Positions 20,270 through 31,849 of a stretch of 64,000 bases of DNA are shown one piece after another; within the stretch, counting starts at the first letter, position 1, and each line of letters opens with the position of its first letter. The position numbers and the translations under genes were made by a program. The notes beneath the pieces were generated by a model, which searched no databases, was not told the origin of the DNA, and was given only the letters and a program-made list of their open reading frames with translations. Location: contig JAVSML010001075.1 in the NCBI GenBank assembly GCA_038503035.1, forward strand, positions 62,001 through 126,000, written 5' to 3'. This DNA comes from Crocodylus rhombifer. Its lineage: Eukaryota; Chordata; Crocodylia; Crocodylidae.

Positions 20270-21330
20270 AACCTGGCCCCGCTACCCCCAAGCAGCGCTG
20301 CAATTACAGCCCCAGGGCAGGAATACGAGCGGCGTGGCGGGGCGTCGGGTCATGGAAGAGCCCGGGGGAGAAAGGAAAGCCCGGCCTGGCTGCAGACCCG
20401 GGAAGGCTGGCGGCCGCGCGACAGAAACCGAGCGAGCGCGACACGGCCGAGCCACGTGGCGGGCCGCCGCGCCCCTCGTTTCTCCTGTGTTTCAGTGCCG
20501 ACAAGAGGAGGGGGCTTCCAGGAGGCGGAGGCGGGGGCAGGGCCCCGCGGGGAGGAGCGGGCAGGGCAGGGCCGGGCAGTCCCGCGGGTGCTCCTCCCCG
20601 TCCCGCCCCCCGCGCTTCCTGCTGCTCGCCGAGGCCGCGGGAGAAGGTGGCGGAGGAGGCGGGGGAGCGCGAGCCAGTGGCCCGGAGCGGAGCGGAGGCT
20701 GCTGCCACCCCCTGGTCCGCGCAGCGAAGCCGGCTCCGCCGCCCGCACCACCTCCCCCTCCTCCTGCTCCACTGCCCCGCCCCGCCCGTCGCCGCCGCCT
20801 CCCCCTGCAGCCGGGACAATAGAGCAGGGCGATGTCTTCCTCCGGCGCCCACCAGCACAGCCAGAGCCGCGCTATCCCCACGCGGACGGTGCCCATCAGC
20901 GACTCCGCGCAGCTACCTCACGACTACTGCACCACGCCCGGGGGCACCCTCTTCTCCACCACGCCCGGAGGTAACGCGTGGCCGGGCCCCTTGCGCGGGC
21001 AGGGGCGGCGGGGACGTGCCGCGGGCTCCCACGCCTTCCCCCGGAGCTGGGGAGGCCCGCCCGCCGCGGGCATGTTGGGTGTTGCTCTGTTGGAGAGGCC
21101 GGGGCCCAGCCCTCCTGCGCCGCTCTGGTGCGGGACGGGCAGGCAGATATTTGTAAACAAGGCCTCGGAGCCCGGGACGAGCCGGGACTGTTGCCCAGCA
21201 GGCTGGGGGGAGCAGGGGGAAGTCTCCCAGCAGCTGCAACAGGGAGAGAAACGCGAACGGGGCCGGGAATGCGGGCGGCCCTGGGGCGTGCTCTGGGGTC
21301 GGGAGAAGGCTGCCCTCGGCCCTTCCCGCC
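20270..21330 (+). promoter_or_regulatory. EIF4EBP2: CpG island 2: EIF4EBP2 promoter and first exon
   Basis: Very GC- and CpG-rich sequence encloses the first coding exon. Upstream of the ATG there are clustered GC boxes (CCCCGCCCCGCCCG near 20773) and no TATA box, as expected of a broadly expressed gene. The start codon context is GGGCGATGT: purine at -3, T at +4. The transcription start cannot be set from sequence alone but should lie within a few hundred bases upstream of 20832. Confidence 0.85.
20832..20970 (+). CDS. EIF4EBP2: EIF4EBP2 coding exon 1 (residues 1-47, last codon split)
   Basis: First coding exon of eukaryotic initiation factor 4E-binding protein 2, a small cytosolic, largely disordered protein. 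It blocks eIF4G from binding eIF4E until mTORC1 phosphorylates it. The exon encodes the MSSSG N-terminus, the RAIP motif (residues 13-16, used for Raptor-dependent phosphorylation), [20 protein letters not shown] with the two priming threonines at residues 35 and 44 (human T37 and T46), and ends after one base of the Gly47 codon at CGGAG|GTAACG. The N-terminus is two residues shorter than human 4E-BP2 as I recall it (MSSSG rather than a longer Ser/Gly run). 4E-BP1 is excluded by the sequence around residues 1-12 and by exons 2 and 3. Confidence 0.96.
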
Positions 21331-22596
21331 CGAGACGTGCAGAGGAGCGTGGAGGGCTGCGTGCGAGGAAGTGCTAACTTTGCAGCCTAACACGGATGTA
21401 GTTGTGCAGCCCAGTTGTTTACCGTGCGCAGGGCAGTGGCCTCCCCTGAGGCGGGTTCTTGGCAAACTAGGCCCCTCTAGCTTTATTGTCAGGCACAGGT
21501 TTTCTCTCTGTTTTTATTAGCAGAAGGGGTCCGTAGGAGCTAAGATGTAGGTGCACCAGAGATCACATTTGTATTTGAAAGCTTGACCAGTCCCCTCCCA
21601 CCAGAGATCAGGCCAAATCACAAAATACAGTAGTTCCTTCCCCAGTAAAATCCATGCCATGTTATGTGACTTTAATAGAGGCTGACGTGTACATGGGATT
21701 CCTGAGCTAAATATTAGCTGTGTTTCTTTGGGGGTCCCCAGAAAGGCATTCGCATACATGCTTTGGGCAGCAAAGACACTTTTGCTATTAAATAATTAAG
21801 TAGGAATTTTACAGTAGTTTTCAATGTCACTTTAAAAATAGTGCCCTAGTTCATGGCCTAGATCCTTGGTAAAGCTACAGGGAAAGAAAGTAGGCAAAGG
21901 TTCCTAGAAGATCTTGATCTTCTTTGAGATTAATCAGGACCAAAACAAAAATATTCGGGGTTATAAGCTTACAGCTTTTGTATGTAGTTTTCCCCAAGTC
22001 TCCTGAGACTTGTGCTTGTTTTCTATGCCACTGAAGCTGGATATTGTTCTGTTTTCAGTGTTGTCAGTGAGGTAGATCATAATTGTTGAATTACCATAGT
22101 TTGGATATGATAAATTGTAGTTGTGTTAATTACAGGCATTCCCTATCATTTTAATCTCATGCGTTGTTCCTCTTGTGCCTAACCAGGTTTTTGCTGTGGT
22201 AGGTTTTGGTAGGTATCTTTCTGTGAGTGTATAAGTTATTAACAGAACATCTTCCTGTTGCCTCTTCATTTGGTCAGCTGTGCTTGCATATTAATAGAGG
22301 TCTAAAAGAAGTGCAAGTGTTCCTTCTTTGAGAATGTTTTTCAGCTACAGATTGAGTGGTATGCATGAATTTTACAGGCTGTGTATAATACTGCCTGTTC
22401 TCCATCATGTCCCCTGTTTCTCATGTAGGGCACTTTTTCTGTAGTATCTATTCTTTAACTCCAGGGAATGCTATTAAGTGAGATGTTGAGTTTGTTAAGT
22501 TTTTTGTGGTGGTTGGAGGCAGCTTATCATCAGTGGTCTGAACAGGCTGCTGTAAACTTTTAACAAAATACTGGGTAAATCCAGCCATGTTACCAT

Positions 22597-22795
22597 AAGT
22601 AATGGCCACAAACTCCTGGAAGATCGATTCAGGCTCAACATTAAGATAAACTTCTTCACAATCAGGGTGTCCAGACTGTGGAATAAGCTCCAGAGGTGGT
22701 GCAATCACCTGCCTGGGAAATCTTCAAGAGGAGACTAGACAGTGACTTGCTGGGGTCATCTGACCCCAGCTGTCTTTTCTGCTTAGTGCAGTGAT
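22597..22795 (+). mobile_element. CR1 3' fragment in intron 1
   Basis: GGCCACAAACTCCTGGAAGA, CGATTCAGGCTCAACATTAAG, then TTGCTGGGGTCATCTGACCC follow the end of CR1 ORF2 and its 3'UTR on the plus strand. The last few dozen bases are diverged. Confidence 0.8.
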
Positions 22796-24896
22796 CTAGT
22801 AGCCATAATATTCAGTACTTAATAAAGATCAGCTGGTAAGTGGGCCAGAGTATCCATGTTTGCATGCAATTTAAATGCATTACTGTAAAAACTACAATGG
22901 GTTGTGAAATTCCCACTTGTTGTGACACTGCAGCATGTATTGTGATGATGATACCGCATCTTCAGAGAAACAAGAGATGGCAATAACTGTGAAAATTAAA
23001 ACATGCATTTTGAGGAGACGGAGGAGGAGTGTCAGACCCAACAGGACCCCACCCCCAGTTGGTCTGCTGTGGGTTTCCCACTAAAGACAACGTAACAGGA
23101 AATTCCTATTGGTATGTGTTGTTTCATACTAAAAATTTATTTGGGAAGATAATATCCCTTGGGAATCCTTCATGTGTGCTGTGGCTGACGCAGTGAAACT
23201 GCTGTAGCTGTCAGAGTGATCATGCTGCAAAATACCTTTAATTGGAAGTAAGAGCAAAAAGTACAGGGGCTGTTTGAACCTGTGTAATTTAACATGCAGA
23301 GAGATGATGAGAGTGTTTCCCCTGCCCCCCATTGCCAATCTTTCCAGAATTGTCACTTGCAGCTTTTACCCAACAGAGTACACGAGTCTGGAGTTGTTGA
23401 TTTGGCTTTTTTTTTTTTTTTAGACTTGTATCTTGATGGGGTTGAAGTGGAAACAAAGTTCAGCTTGAGAAGGGCGTGCTGGAGAATTGGTATCAGTCAA
23501 TAGGTGCATTCAGATCACTGAATTCTTCAACAAGGAAAAGATGCGTTAACTAAAGAAATTCAGGGGAGAGACGTGTGGAAATGATGGGAACAAGAATGAT
23601 GAAAGTAAAGACAGGGCTGAGGAGAAATGTAGGTAGAATGAGGGAGAAATGAAGCGCTGGACCTCAGAAACAACTCTCTTCAAACCTAAAGTGTTTCAAA
23701 TCTTATAACCTTACAGAATAGGAAAGTATTAAGAGTGACTCTCCCCCTCCCCCTGCTCCTCTCCAACAAACCATTTTACAGTGCCTCTGGGCTGTAGTAG
23801 CTCTAGCAGTTCAGAGAGTGGTTTAGACTGATACTACTTCTTTTACAAGTTTCCAGCTTCATATCAGTAACTCCCAGTCAGTAATAGAAATGTAAGCATT
23901 TCATTAATACTTTACAGGTTTGGATCCTAGAACATTGGACCCAAGTCTAATGTTAGGTGTATTTTTTTTTTCTTTTTCTTTTTTTGCCACCTCACACTGG
24001 AAGGTTTTTTTTTCCCCACCACCTCCCACCCATTCCTGATGCTTCTTATGGCCACATTTGAAAGCAGTGATTGAGTAGAAAGGTTATGAAAAGGAAGCAT
24101 GTGCCCATAAAGCAGTGATAGGTACCCATTCGTGTCTTTTATTATTTTAAATTAATGGATAAATGTACCACAGAGGAAGTGAAGGACTTATGGAGATAGC
24201 CTGAGCCAATGTACTGCATGCAGATATTCCTGCAAAGCAAGATTCTTCTTTCCAAGTGCTTAGGCCAGGACAGTCCAATCCCACCTTCAAGTACCTCTAT
24301 CTGTGCTTTGTGCTATGTGGATATTCAACATGGTGGGTAGGTCTGTCAGTTAATCCAGCTCTGCATTATTAGGGGTCCCTGTGCTGGCCTTATCATTGGC
24401 CATCTCTAATCATGTTGTATACTTTGTGAAAACATGTCTGGTGTTGAGAACAATAGAGAGCCCCTCTCCTCTGCACTTTACACCCTTCATCAAAGGGTCT
24501 TGTTGTATGTTACAAAGTTGGAAGACATTTCTGTATTATTTATCCCTGTTCCACACATTGAAGCCCAGTCTTCCTTCGAGATTAACTGCTTTGCTTCAGT
24601 CTGCAGCAAGGAAGTGGCAGTGCTGAGCACAAAACGGATCAACTCTGCCTGCTACTGTAATCATCAGAATTGTTGTTTTTCAGAAATGTGCCCAGTTCAG
24701 AGGGCTGCTTCCAAATAATGTCACACTTTTGTCTGAATATTTTTCTGGTATAGTGACTGAATAGGAATTACCTAAAATAACTGAGTTTACAGACTGCAAA
24801 TAATCTTTATTTTTAGTTTGTTTATTTTGCACATTATGATAGCACTCTGTATATGGTCATTTTCAGTGTTTCCTCTTTTATTCTGTAGTTATTGGC

Positions 24897-25435
24897 ATAG
24901 ATTCATAAGTTGTAAGGCTGGAAGATCATCGGGTCCAGCCCCCTGCACCAAGAAGGAGAGAGAACTGGGGGTCAGGTGATCCCAACAAGGTGACTGTCCA
25001 GTCTCCTCTTGAAGATTTCCAGGGTAGGTGATTGGACCACCTCTGGAGGGAGCTTATTCCACAGTCTGGACACCCTGACTGTGAAGAAGTTTTCTTAATG
25101 TTGAGCCTGAATCGATTTTCCAGGAGTTTGTGGGCATTACTCCTGGTTTTCCCTAAGGGAGCCCTGGTGAAGAGTTGCTCACAGAGCCTTTGACTTACTC
25201 CCCTAGTGTAGCAGTAAGCTGCTTCCAGGTCCCCTCTCAGCCTTCTTTCTTCAGGCTGAAGAGTCCCAGATCCCTCAGCCTTTCCTCGTATGGCTTGCTT
25301 TTTAAGACTGATCCTACAGGTGGCTCTTCTTTGGACCCTCTCAAGCTTGTCCATGGCCTTGTACAAGACCAGCAAAGCATTTATCAAGAAAATAGAAACA
25401 TAACTGTAAACACCTGCCTCTGGCATGAGGATGGT
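24897..25435 (-). mobile_element. CR1 3' fragment in intron 1, with ORF2 C-terminus
   Basis: The minus-strand copy ends at 24897 with GATTCATAAGTTGTAAGGCT (reverse complement of the CR1 tail). The frame 24926-25426 encodes the C-terminal region (KLERVQRRATCRISLKKQAI, EERRLRGDLEAAY, LGKTRSNAHKLLENRFRLNI). It is inserted against the direction of EIF4EBP2. Confidence 0.88.
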
Positions 25436-28400
25436 CAGCTACGTTAACTTTTTTAATTGAAAATTAGACTTCAGGCAAATAGTATCCTCTCTGTGTGTGG
25501 CACAGGCAAGATTAAACCTGGCTTTTCTGGAAAATAAGAGTTAGAACAGAGCCCTCAGGAACATAACCTTAGAATAGCAGAGACCCTGTGTAGAAGGGAG
25601 GGACTTCAGTGGGACAGAATCCTAGTTCAGAGCTTACGGGGGAACAAAAGTCCCAGAAGAGCCAGAGTATGGCCAGCGGAGAGTTCTGAATAAAGTTCAG
25701 AGACTATGGCTAGGATAGGTTGCCCCAATTTGTATAGTCTCTTTGGCCTTTGAAAAACAAATAGCACTCCTGTCCTTTTTAAGCCATGATAGTGTTTTCA
25801 TTTTAATTTTAAATCACTGAATGTGATTTATCAGCTGTCAGGGTCCTTGAACATTTTTCTGGGGTAATTGAAATAGTTTTATAATATAAAAAATCCTGTC
25901 TTCAAGGACTTTTTCCTGCACAGTCGCTGGGAGTCTTTAAAAACCAGCTCAGTTCAAACTTTTCTGGCTCCAGGGCACCTTTATACATCTGAAGCTTCTG
26001 GTGGAGGATCCTTCTGAAAAGGCCAAGGTGAAAAGCAGGAGAAGAGCTTCTCAACTGCATGGCTTGTTTCTGTGAGGCTTCCTTGGAACATCTTTATCAT
26101 TAGGTTAGACAATATCTATTGTTGTTATTATTACATTTCTCCCTGGCCTAGAGCCATTACTTTGGGAGGTTCATTTGCTAAACTTGTCTTCAGTTCCTGC
26201 TCCTAATTGGAGTTCTTTCTCAATGCAGTTCTCAAACAGAAGGTTAGTCTTAAGGCAGTATGTTTCTCCTATCTCTGTTCAAGGGAAACATCATGTAGCT
26301 GTCTATTGTCACCTAAAGTACACAAACATGCACAGATAGGTACCTGCTTAGATAGAAAACATTCCAAAGGAAGTGGAGGGGAAAGGGAGAACTTCAGATG
26401 CCCTATTTCCTTATTGTTGATCTGAAATTGCTCTGATTTTTCCAGTCTGATATTTGCCCTGCAATTCAAATATGGAAGAGCTTTGTACAGGATACAAAGT
26501 AGCTTGTTCCTGAGCAGCTGCCTATGGGTGAGAAATATCACATGAACAAATAAAACAGGATAAAATTGCATAATGCTGGCAGGCACACCCTGTTTTTGGT
26601 GCCCAGCTGAGATGTGGCCTGTGCAAGGCCCATTGCTAAGAATAACAGTTTGGAGAGAGGCAAATATACAACTCTGTGTTAAAGTAACAAGGTGGGGGTT
26701 GTGTTTTGAGCCATTTAAACATTTATTTTTCAAGGGAACAGACCGGTGGTAAGACAAAATAATAAGCCTAACGTGAATAATAACTTTGGATTCTCCACTC
26801 CCCCCAAAATCCTATTCAGATAGCACTTAGTGATGAGTGTGTCGTCCCCTGCCCCAGGTAATGCATGTTTGTCAAGAGCATGAGGCTGGGGCACTGTCAC
26901 AGAACTGTAACTTGCTGTTGTGAATCATAAATGGGTGCATGTAATTTTTAAATGTTTCTACTTAGCTTGCTTTTGACCATTAACCATACTGAAATATTGA
27001 CACAGATGAGGGACTACAGAGATGTCTCAGGCTCATGTTTGTACCTATTCCCAGCGTGTCTTCTGAATTATTTGCTTAGTGTATAGTCAGCAAGCTGATT
27101 CCTGTCAGTGCTGCAGAGCTGCCTTCTGTCACCAAAATCCAATTCAGTTCTATCTCTAGGCCCTCTGTTGTGATGGATGAGGTGGGAATCTTCTGTAGTT
27201 TTTAAATACCCAGCTGATTCTGCAGCATTGACAGCTTTCAGAACAAGTTTTTTCCCCCAACTAAGCAGACCTGGTGGTAGAAGCTATCGACAGAAACTGA
27301 AAATGGGACCTGAAAATGACATTTCTCTGACCACTTAAAACTAAAAACAGCGTATGGTATTTTTTTGTACTTCTTACCTTGGAGTGCAGTCCTTGCATTT
27401 TTTTTAATTCTTGCCCTTGGCAATGCTGTTTCTGCTTTGGAATAAATTCTCCCTCCTCTAATGGACATTTGTAGGATAATTTAGCCCTGTTATTATGTCT
27501 AAAATATTCCCAGAGCTGCCTTGCCCCTTGGGTGATGGGAACTGATGTGCCCAAGTGATGATAAATGTTTTCTCCTTGAGGTAGAAGAGAGGGATTTGTT
27601 TGTGATGTCCTGGTGGAAGGTGAGTTATCTCTCTGAGCCCCAGGAAATGAATTGCTAGGTGTCTGGTATTGAATAGTTCCTCAGTGCTAACAAGTGTGTC
27701 CCTGCCACTGGAATAGGAAATCATGTCAATTCTGCCCCAACCTCTTCAGCCTAGGCAGAAAGCTCCAAGTTCACAAGATCCCAGTTAGTGACCTGCTGAA
27801 CACTGCTGCAGTATTTCTTGCATTATATCAAGCTAAGTGTATTCAGAAATATGTTTCTGAACTGAATCATGTTAACTTCTCTCACCTGAATAAGAGAAGG
27901 TCATTGTCACTACTGCCAGTGACTCTCCTTTCTCTTTGCTTAACTGAACTCACCATAGTTCATCACAATTCTTCCTGTGGCCTACTGTTCTCTCCCTTCT
28001 CCTCTTGCAAAGAACAGATTTATTCTGGCTCTAGGGTTTCCATCCTCTCTCCCTTCTGTTTGTTCTTTGTTCCCTTTTCTTGCTACTCTGTCCTCCTCCC
28101 CAGTTCCCTGTGGTGGCCCTCCCCCCATTTCCTTTTCCTTTCTTCCTACCACCTTGTTGCTGAGTGCCTCTGGAAAACCCCCAAGAATCATCCTGACTTC
28201 CTCCCCTACAAATCAGTCTCTGCTGCCTTCAGCTCTATTACTTTTTCCTCCCTCACTTGCATGCCTATGGCCCTCATCATTTTTGGTGTCTCCTTATACC
28301 CATGCCATCACCACTTTTCAGCCCAGGATTTTACCAATTTTTTTTCCATCTGATATGAGCTCTCTGTCTATCCCCGCCCTTCATTCTTGGGACCAGCTCT

Positions 28401-29682
28401 GAGCTTTTTGGGGTAGAGGCCATCTTTTTGTTCTGTTATGAGCACACTTTGGCCTGGCTCTTATGACAGAAACCCTAGATGCTACCACGTGCTATTACTA
28501 CTCCTGAGTTGTCTTCATGCTGTTCATCTCTAACCTCTTGACTGTATCTTTGCAAGTATTTCTCCACTCTTGCTCCTTGGTCTTAATCAGACTCTCGTTC
28601 TGCTGTTCATGTATAACTGAACATGCCACTATTTCATTTATCGTACAAAAATACTTTTTCCTCTGTGCTTCCTGCTTTTCTAGCTTTCAACCTGGCTGTC
28701 ATCCCTGATCTTCCTCTCCCATTTGCAGAAGGGTGCACTGTTTCCAAAACTCATTACCTTTGTAATCTCCCATTTTAGAATTGCCAGGACTTTACCCTCC
28801 TTGCTCGCTTGCGTGACGGCCATCTTGTTCTCCTGTGTTCAAAGATGCTACAAAAACCTATCTTCTTCATCTACTTTATCACATCCCTCTGAGTCCTTTC
28901 TTGGGCCTTGTCACACATCATTTCCTGTTCAAACTCTTCATACTTACATTAAGATATGTACAAGTGCTGACACTTTGGGAATTTTTTTATTTTCAGTTTT
29001 TTGTTTATTGGATAGTCTGTGTATTTGATTCCTTTAATTTTAAATAATACATTGTAGTACAGTGGTCTTAATTCAGCTTGTGATCTCAGCTGGCAGGTGT
29101 CTACGTTTTAAATCATCATCCTGATTAGAACTAATGGGCACAGATGTTAACAGAGGTGATGATTAGTAGTTAACTATAATTGGATGCAACTATATATTGT
29201 CCTCACCCAGTAACAGTGGCCCCTTTAAATTTCAGTGGGGGCGCTTCCATGAAGAAGCTTGCATTATTTCTGGCTTGTTATCGTATATTACAGATAGGTG
29301 CCTGGACATTTGAAACCTTCCATTTTTCTCAGACACTGCCCTAAAAAGAAGGTATTTTAAGGGATCTGCTTCTGGATTTCCCAATGTTTTCAATGTTACA
29401 TGGTAATGAATCTGCTTGCATTAACTGTTTGGGAAAATGAGGAGTATGTGTTTGTGGTATGTTAAAGAGAGCATTGAACAATTTGCAGTGAAGTTGTCCA
29501 GTGGTCCCTTTCTTTTATTATTTTGTTTGTTAAGAGGAAAATATTAAAATGTGGAGTGGAAGAGTGACAGTTATTGTGAAATAAGATTTATCTTTGGCAT
29601 CCCAAAGCAGCTAAGCTTGTTTATTTTCCTCTATCACATTGAGATTGCAGTGAAGTGGTTCTTGGTTTTGGATTCTTCCAAC

Positions 29683-29868
29683 ATAGATTAATAGATGTTA
29701 GACTAGAAGAGACCTCTTGAGATCATCAGGTCCAGCCCCCCTGCACTTGGGCAGGAAAGAGTTTGGGGGTCATATGACCCCAGCAAGGTGAACATCCAGA
29801 CTTTTTTTTTTTTTTTTAAGGTATCCAGAATAGGTGATTGTACCACTTCTGGGGAATTGAGACAATCA
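29683..29868 (-). mobile_element. CR1 3' fragment in intron 1, interrupted by poly(T)
   Basis: TTAGACTAGAAGAGACCTCT, GGTCCAGCCCCCCTGCACTT and GGGGTCATATGACCCCAGCA are the CR1 3' end in reverse orientation. A run of about 16 T lies at 29803-29818 inside the element where the consensus has a short CTTCTTGAAG-type block. The element lies about 0.5 kb before exon 2. Confidence 0.85.
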
Positions 29869-30354
29869 AACAAATATTAAGATGAGATGGTTTCCAAATG
29901 CTGATATTGGCTCTCAATGTCACAAGGAGAGTCCTTTCTTATAAGGTAAGATGGATGTCAGCATGAGGCCTCCAAAAGCCCGTTTATCATTAACATTCTT
30001 CAGTTCTGAAAGCTGCCTATTGTGCCTTTCCTTCTTGTAGGGTCTGATGAAAAGCAGTGGTAGAGTAGGCCCTTCTAACCCCTCCCTATAAGAGCGGAAG
30101 GGAAAAAAAAGGCCTCTGAATTAAGAGAGAAAAAGCAGTGCTGCTCAGTAAAATATAGGGTAGCAAGGAATGCTTGGAGTCTTTATGACAGCTCTTAAGT
30201 GGAAATGCCTCTCATCACAAACAGCACCAGTCTGGGGGCGAGATTCCAAGTGCCTCTTCTCCCGAACCCTGCTAACATAGGCATAGCGTTATCAATTCCA
30301 GCCCTATGTGCATTCTTACACACTGATTTCTCTTTTTGTCTAACTGTGTTCTAG

Positions 30355-30531
30355 GTACCCGAATCATCTATGACCGCAAATTTCTGTTGGATCGCCGCAA
30401 CTCTCCTATGGCTCAGACCCCACCGTGTCATCTCCCAAATATTCCAGGAGTCACCAGTCCTGGCACTGTGGTTGAGGATTCCAAAGTGGAAGTAAACAAT
30501 CTGAACAATCATGATGGGAAGCCTGCAATGG
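30355..30531 (+). CDS. EIF4EBP2: EIF4EBP2 coding exon 2 (residues 47-106)
   Basis: This exon carries the eIF4E-binding motif Y52-D-R-K-F-L-L58 (YxxxxL-phi), which docks on the dorsal surface of eIF4E in competition with eIF4G. It is followed by [12 protein letters not shown] with the phosphosites S63 and T68 (human S65 and T70) and the C-terminal linker ([11 protein letters not shown], then [14 protein letters not shown]). The acceptor is TTCTAG|GTACCC and the donor CAATGG|GTAAGAG. Length 177 bases, phases matching exons 1 and 3. Compared with human 4E-BP2 as I recall it, one LNN unit of the NNLNNLNN repeat is missing. If the intron were read through, a stop follows about 13 codons later, giving a short truncated form. 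Confidence 0.97.
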
Positions 30532-31817
30532 GTAAGAGTGTGGATGGTGGCAATGGTTGTTACTGCATTTAACTTCCAGTATAGCTTTACCAGATCTTAA
30601 GCTGAGAGATGATGATGATGGTGAGTTTATTGCAAAAAGCTACAGCATGAAATTAACATGTTGATTTCCTTCCTCTGAGTCACCAGTGTAACCAGTATAA
30701 CCACACTGCTGAACTATATTACAATGACTGTAAGTTATAAAGACTGCAAAATAAACTGGTTTAGTTTCAGTTTCAGAAATATTTAACTTGTGCATGGCTT
30801 TACTCTTCCCCTAATGAAACATTTTGTCCTGAAGCTATGAAATTAAAGAATTATCTTTTAGATATTTGCATCCAGTCTGTTTATGTACAGCAGTCTGTCA
30901 CTTGCATATTAGCAGTTTCCACACACCATCATCGGTCATCATGAAATGGATCTGACCTGTGCAGAGAGACCCTGAGCTAGCTCTGTATATACTAGCCATG
31001 ATAGCTGCACTTTCAGTGAAACAGCAGCACTGCTGCTGCTCGACAGTTAACATGTTCAGAGCTAGTTGATGTCTGCAGTATACATTACAAACAGGCTACA
31101 AAGAAACTAAGCTGCAGGACTGCCCATGAGGGAAAAGGGTTGTGTAGTAGAGCTGTGGGACTGCTTGTGCTGGGGGAGCCATGAAACTGCCCATGGGGGT
31201 GGGGAGATGGGAGGACTGTGGATCTGCAGTGTGTAGAGCAGGGCAGATGTAGCAGCAGCTTCAGGCAGAAGCAGGTCCCACAGCCCACCTTCCACCCTGC
31301 CATAGACAATGGGTCACTCAAGTAATCTTTTTTTTTTTTTTTTTTCCCCTTCTTCTTCTTTCCTCCTTAATGAGCTATGGACTAGCAAAATTAATTGGCA
31401 TGCATGTTGCTGTAAACATATGTAGGGAAACATTAATCTAAGCAGTAACAAGCACTCTTGTATTAAAATTGGGGCCATTAATGACTTCTACAAATGAAAA
31501 AAATTGACCAAAAGCCATGAGTCTGGTGGTTTTATAGCTAGGAACTTAAAGGAGCTGTCATTTTTAACACACTTGCACTTGCATTCAGAGTGACTGCTGC
31601 ATGTCCACAGCCTGGCTTTCTACAGCAGATAATCTGTTTTTGTTCCAGCTACCATGCTGAGTTAATTACTGGGCATATCTGATGACAATATGTATGTAAA
31701 AATAAAAACAAAGTATGGTTAGGAAGTGGGTGGGGAAGTGGGGGGAGTTTCTCCTTCCTCTTGAGGACTTATAGAGATCTCTATCCAGCACTGCTCTCAT
31801 TATTCTTCTTTTTCCAG
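30532..31817 (+). other. EIF4EBP2: EIF4EBP2 intron 2
   Basis: A 1286-base intron with donor GTAAGAG and acceptor TTTTTCCAG. It contains a (GAT)n-like stretch near 30609-30621 and a poly(T) run at 31328-31345. No other feature is seen. Confidence 0.9.
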
Positions 31818-31849
31818 GGGATGATGCTCAGTTTGAAATGGACATCTGA
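31818..31849 (+). CDS. EIF4EBP2: EIF4EBP2 coding exon 3 (C-terminus with TOS motif, stop)
   Basis: A short terminal coding exon encoding GDDAQFEMDI and a TGA stop at 31847-31849. The last five residues FEMDI are the TOR signalling (TOS) motif, which binds Raptor and recruits mTORC1. The phase joins correctly to exon 2 (split glycine codon). The total spliced CDS is 348 bases, 115 residues plus stop; the human protein has 120. It is too short to be found by frame length and is assigned by splice sites and the conserved terminus. Confidence 0.96.

Larger units (their letters stand above)
20971..30354 (+). other. EIF4EBP2: EIF4EBP2 intron 1
   Basis: A 9384-base intron, with GTAACG donor and a pyrimidine-rich acceptor ending TTCTAG. 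It holds CR1 fragments at about 22597-22795, 24897-25435 and 29683-29868, the poly(T) tract at 23407-23421, and otherwise unassigned AT-rich sequence. The long frames at 27694-28402 are T/C-rich composition and not supported as genes. Confidence 0.9.

Noticed and set aside
19873..21520. Long frames around EIF4EBP2 exon 1 (427, 241, 189, 180 codons)
   Set aside because: They are high-GC shadows. Only the frame starting at 20832 matches a known protein, and it leaves the genome frame at the splice donor at 20971.
27694..28402. 219- and 141-codon frames in EIF4EBP2 intron 1
   Set aside because: Pyrimidine-rich strand giving Ser/Phe/Leu/Pro frames; no domain, and they overlap in two frames.
30336..30572. 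Reading exon 2 as an independent 78-residue protein
   Set aside because: The frame runs through both splice sites; the phase and flanking exons show it is EIF4EBP2 exon 2.
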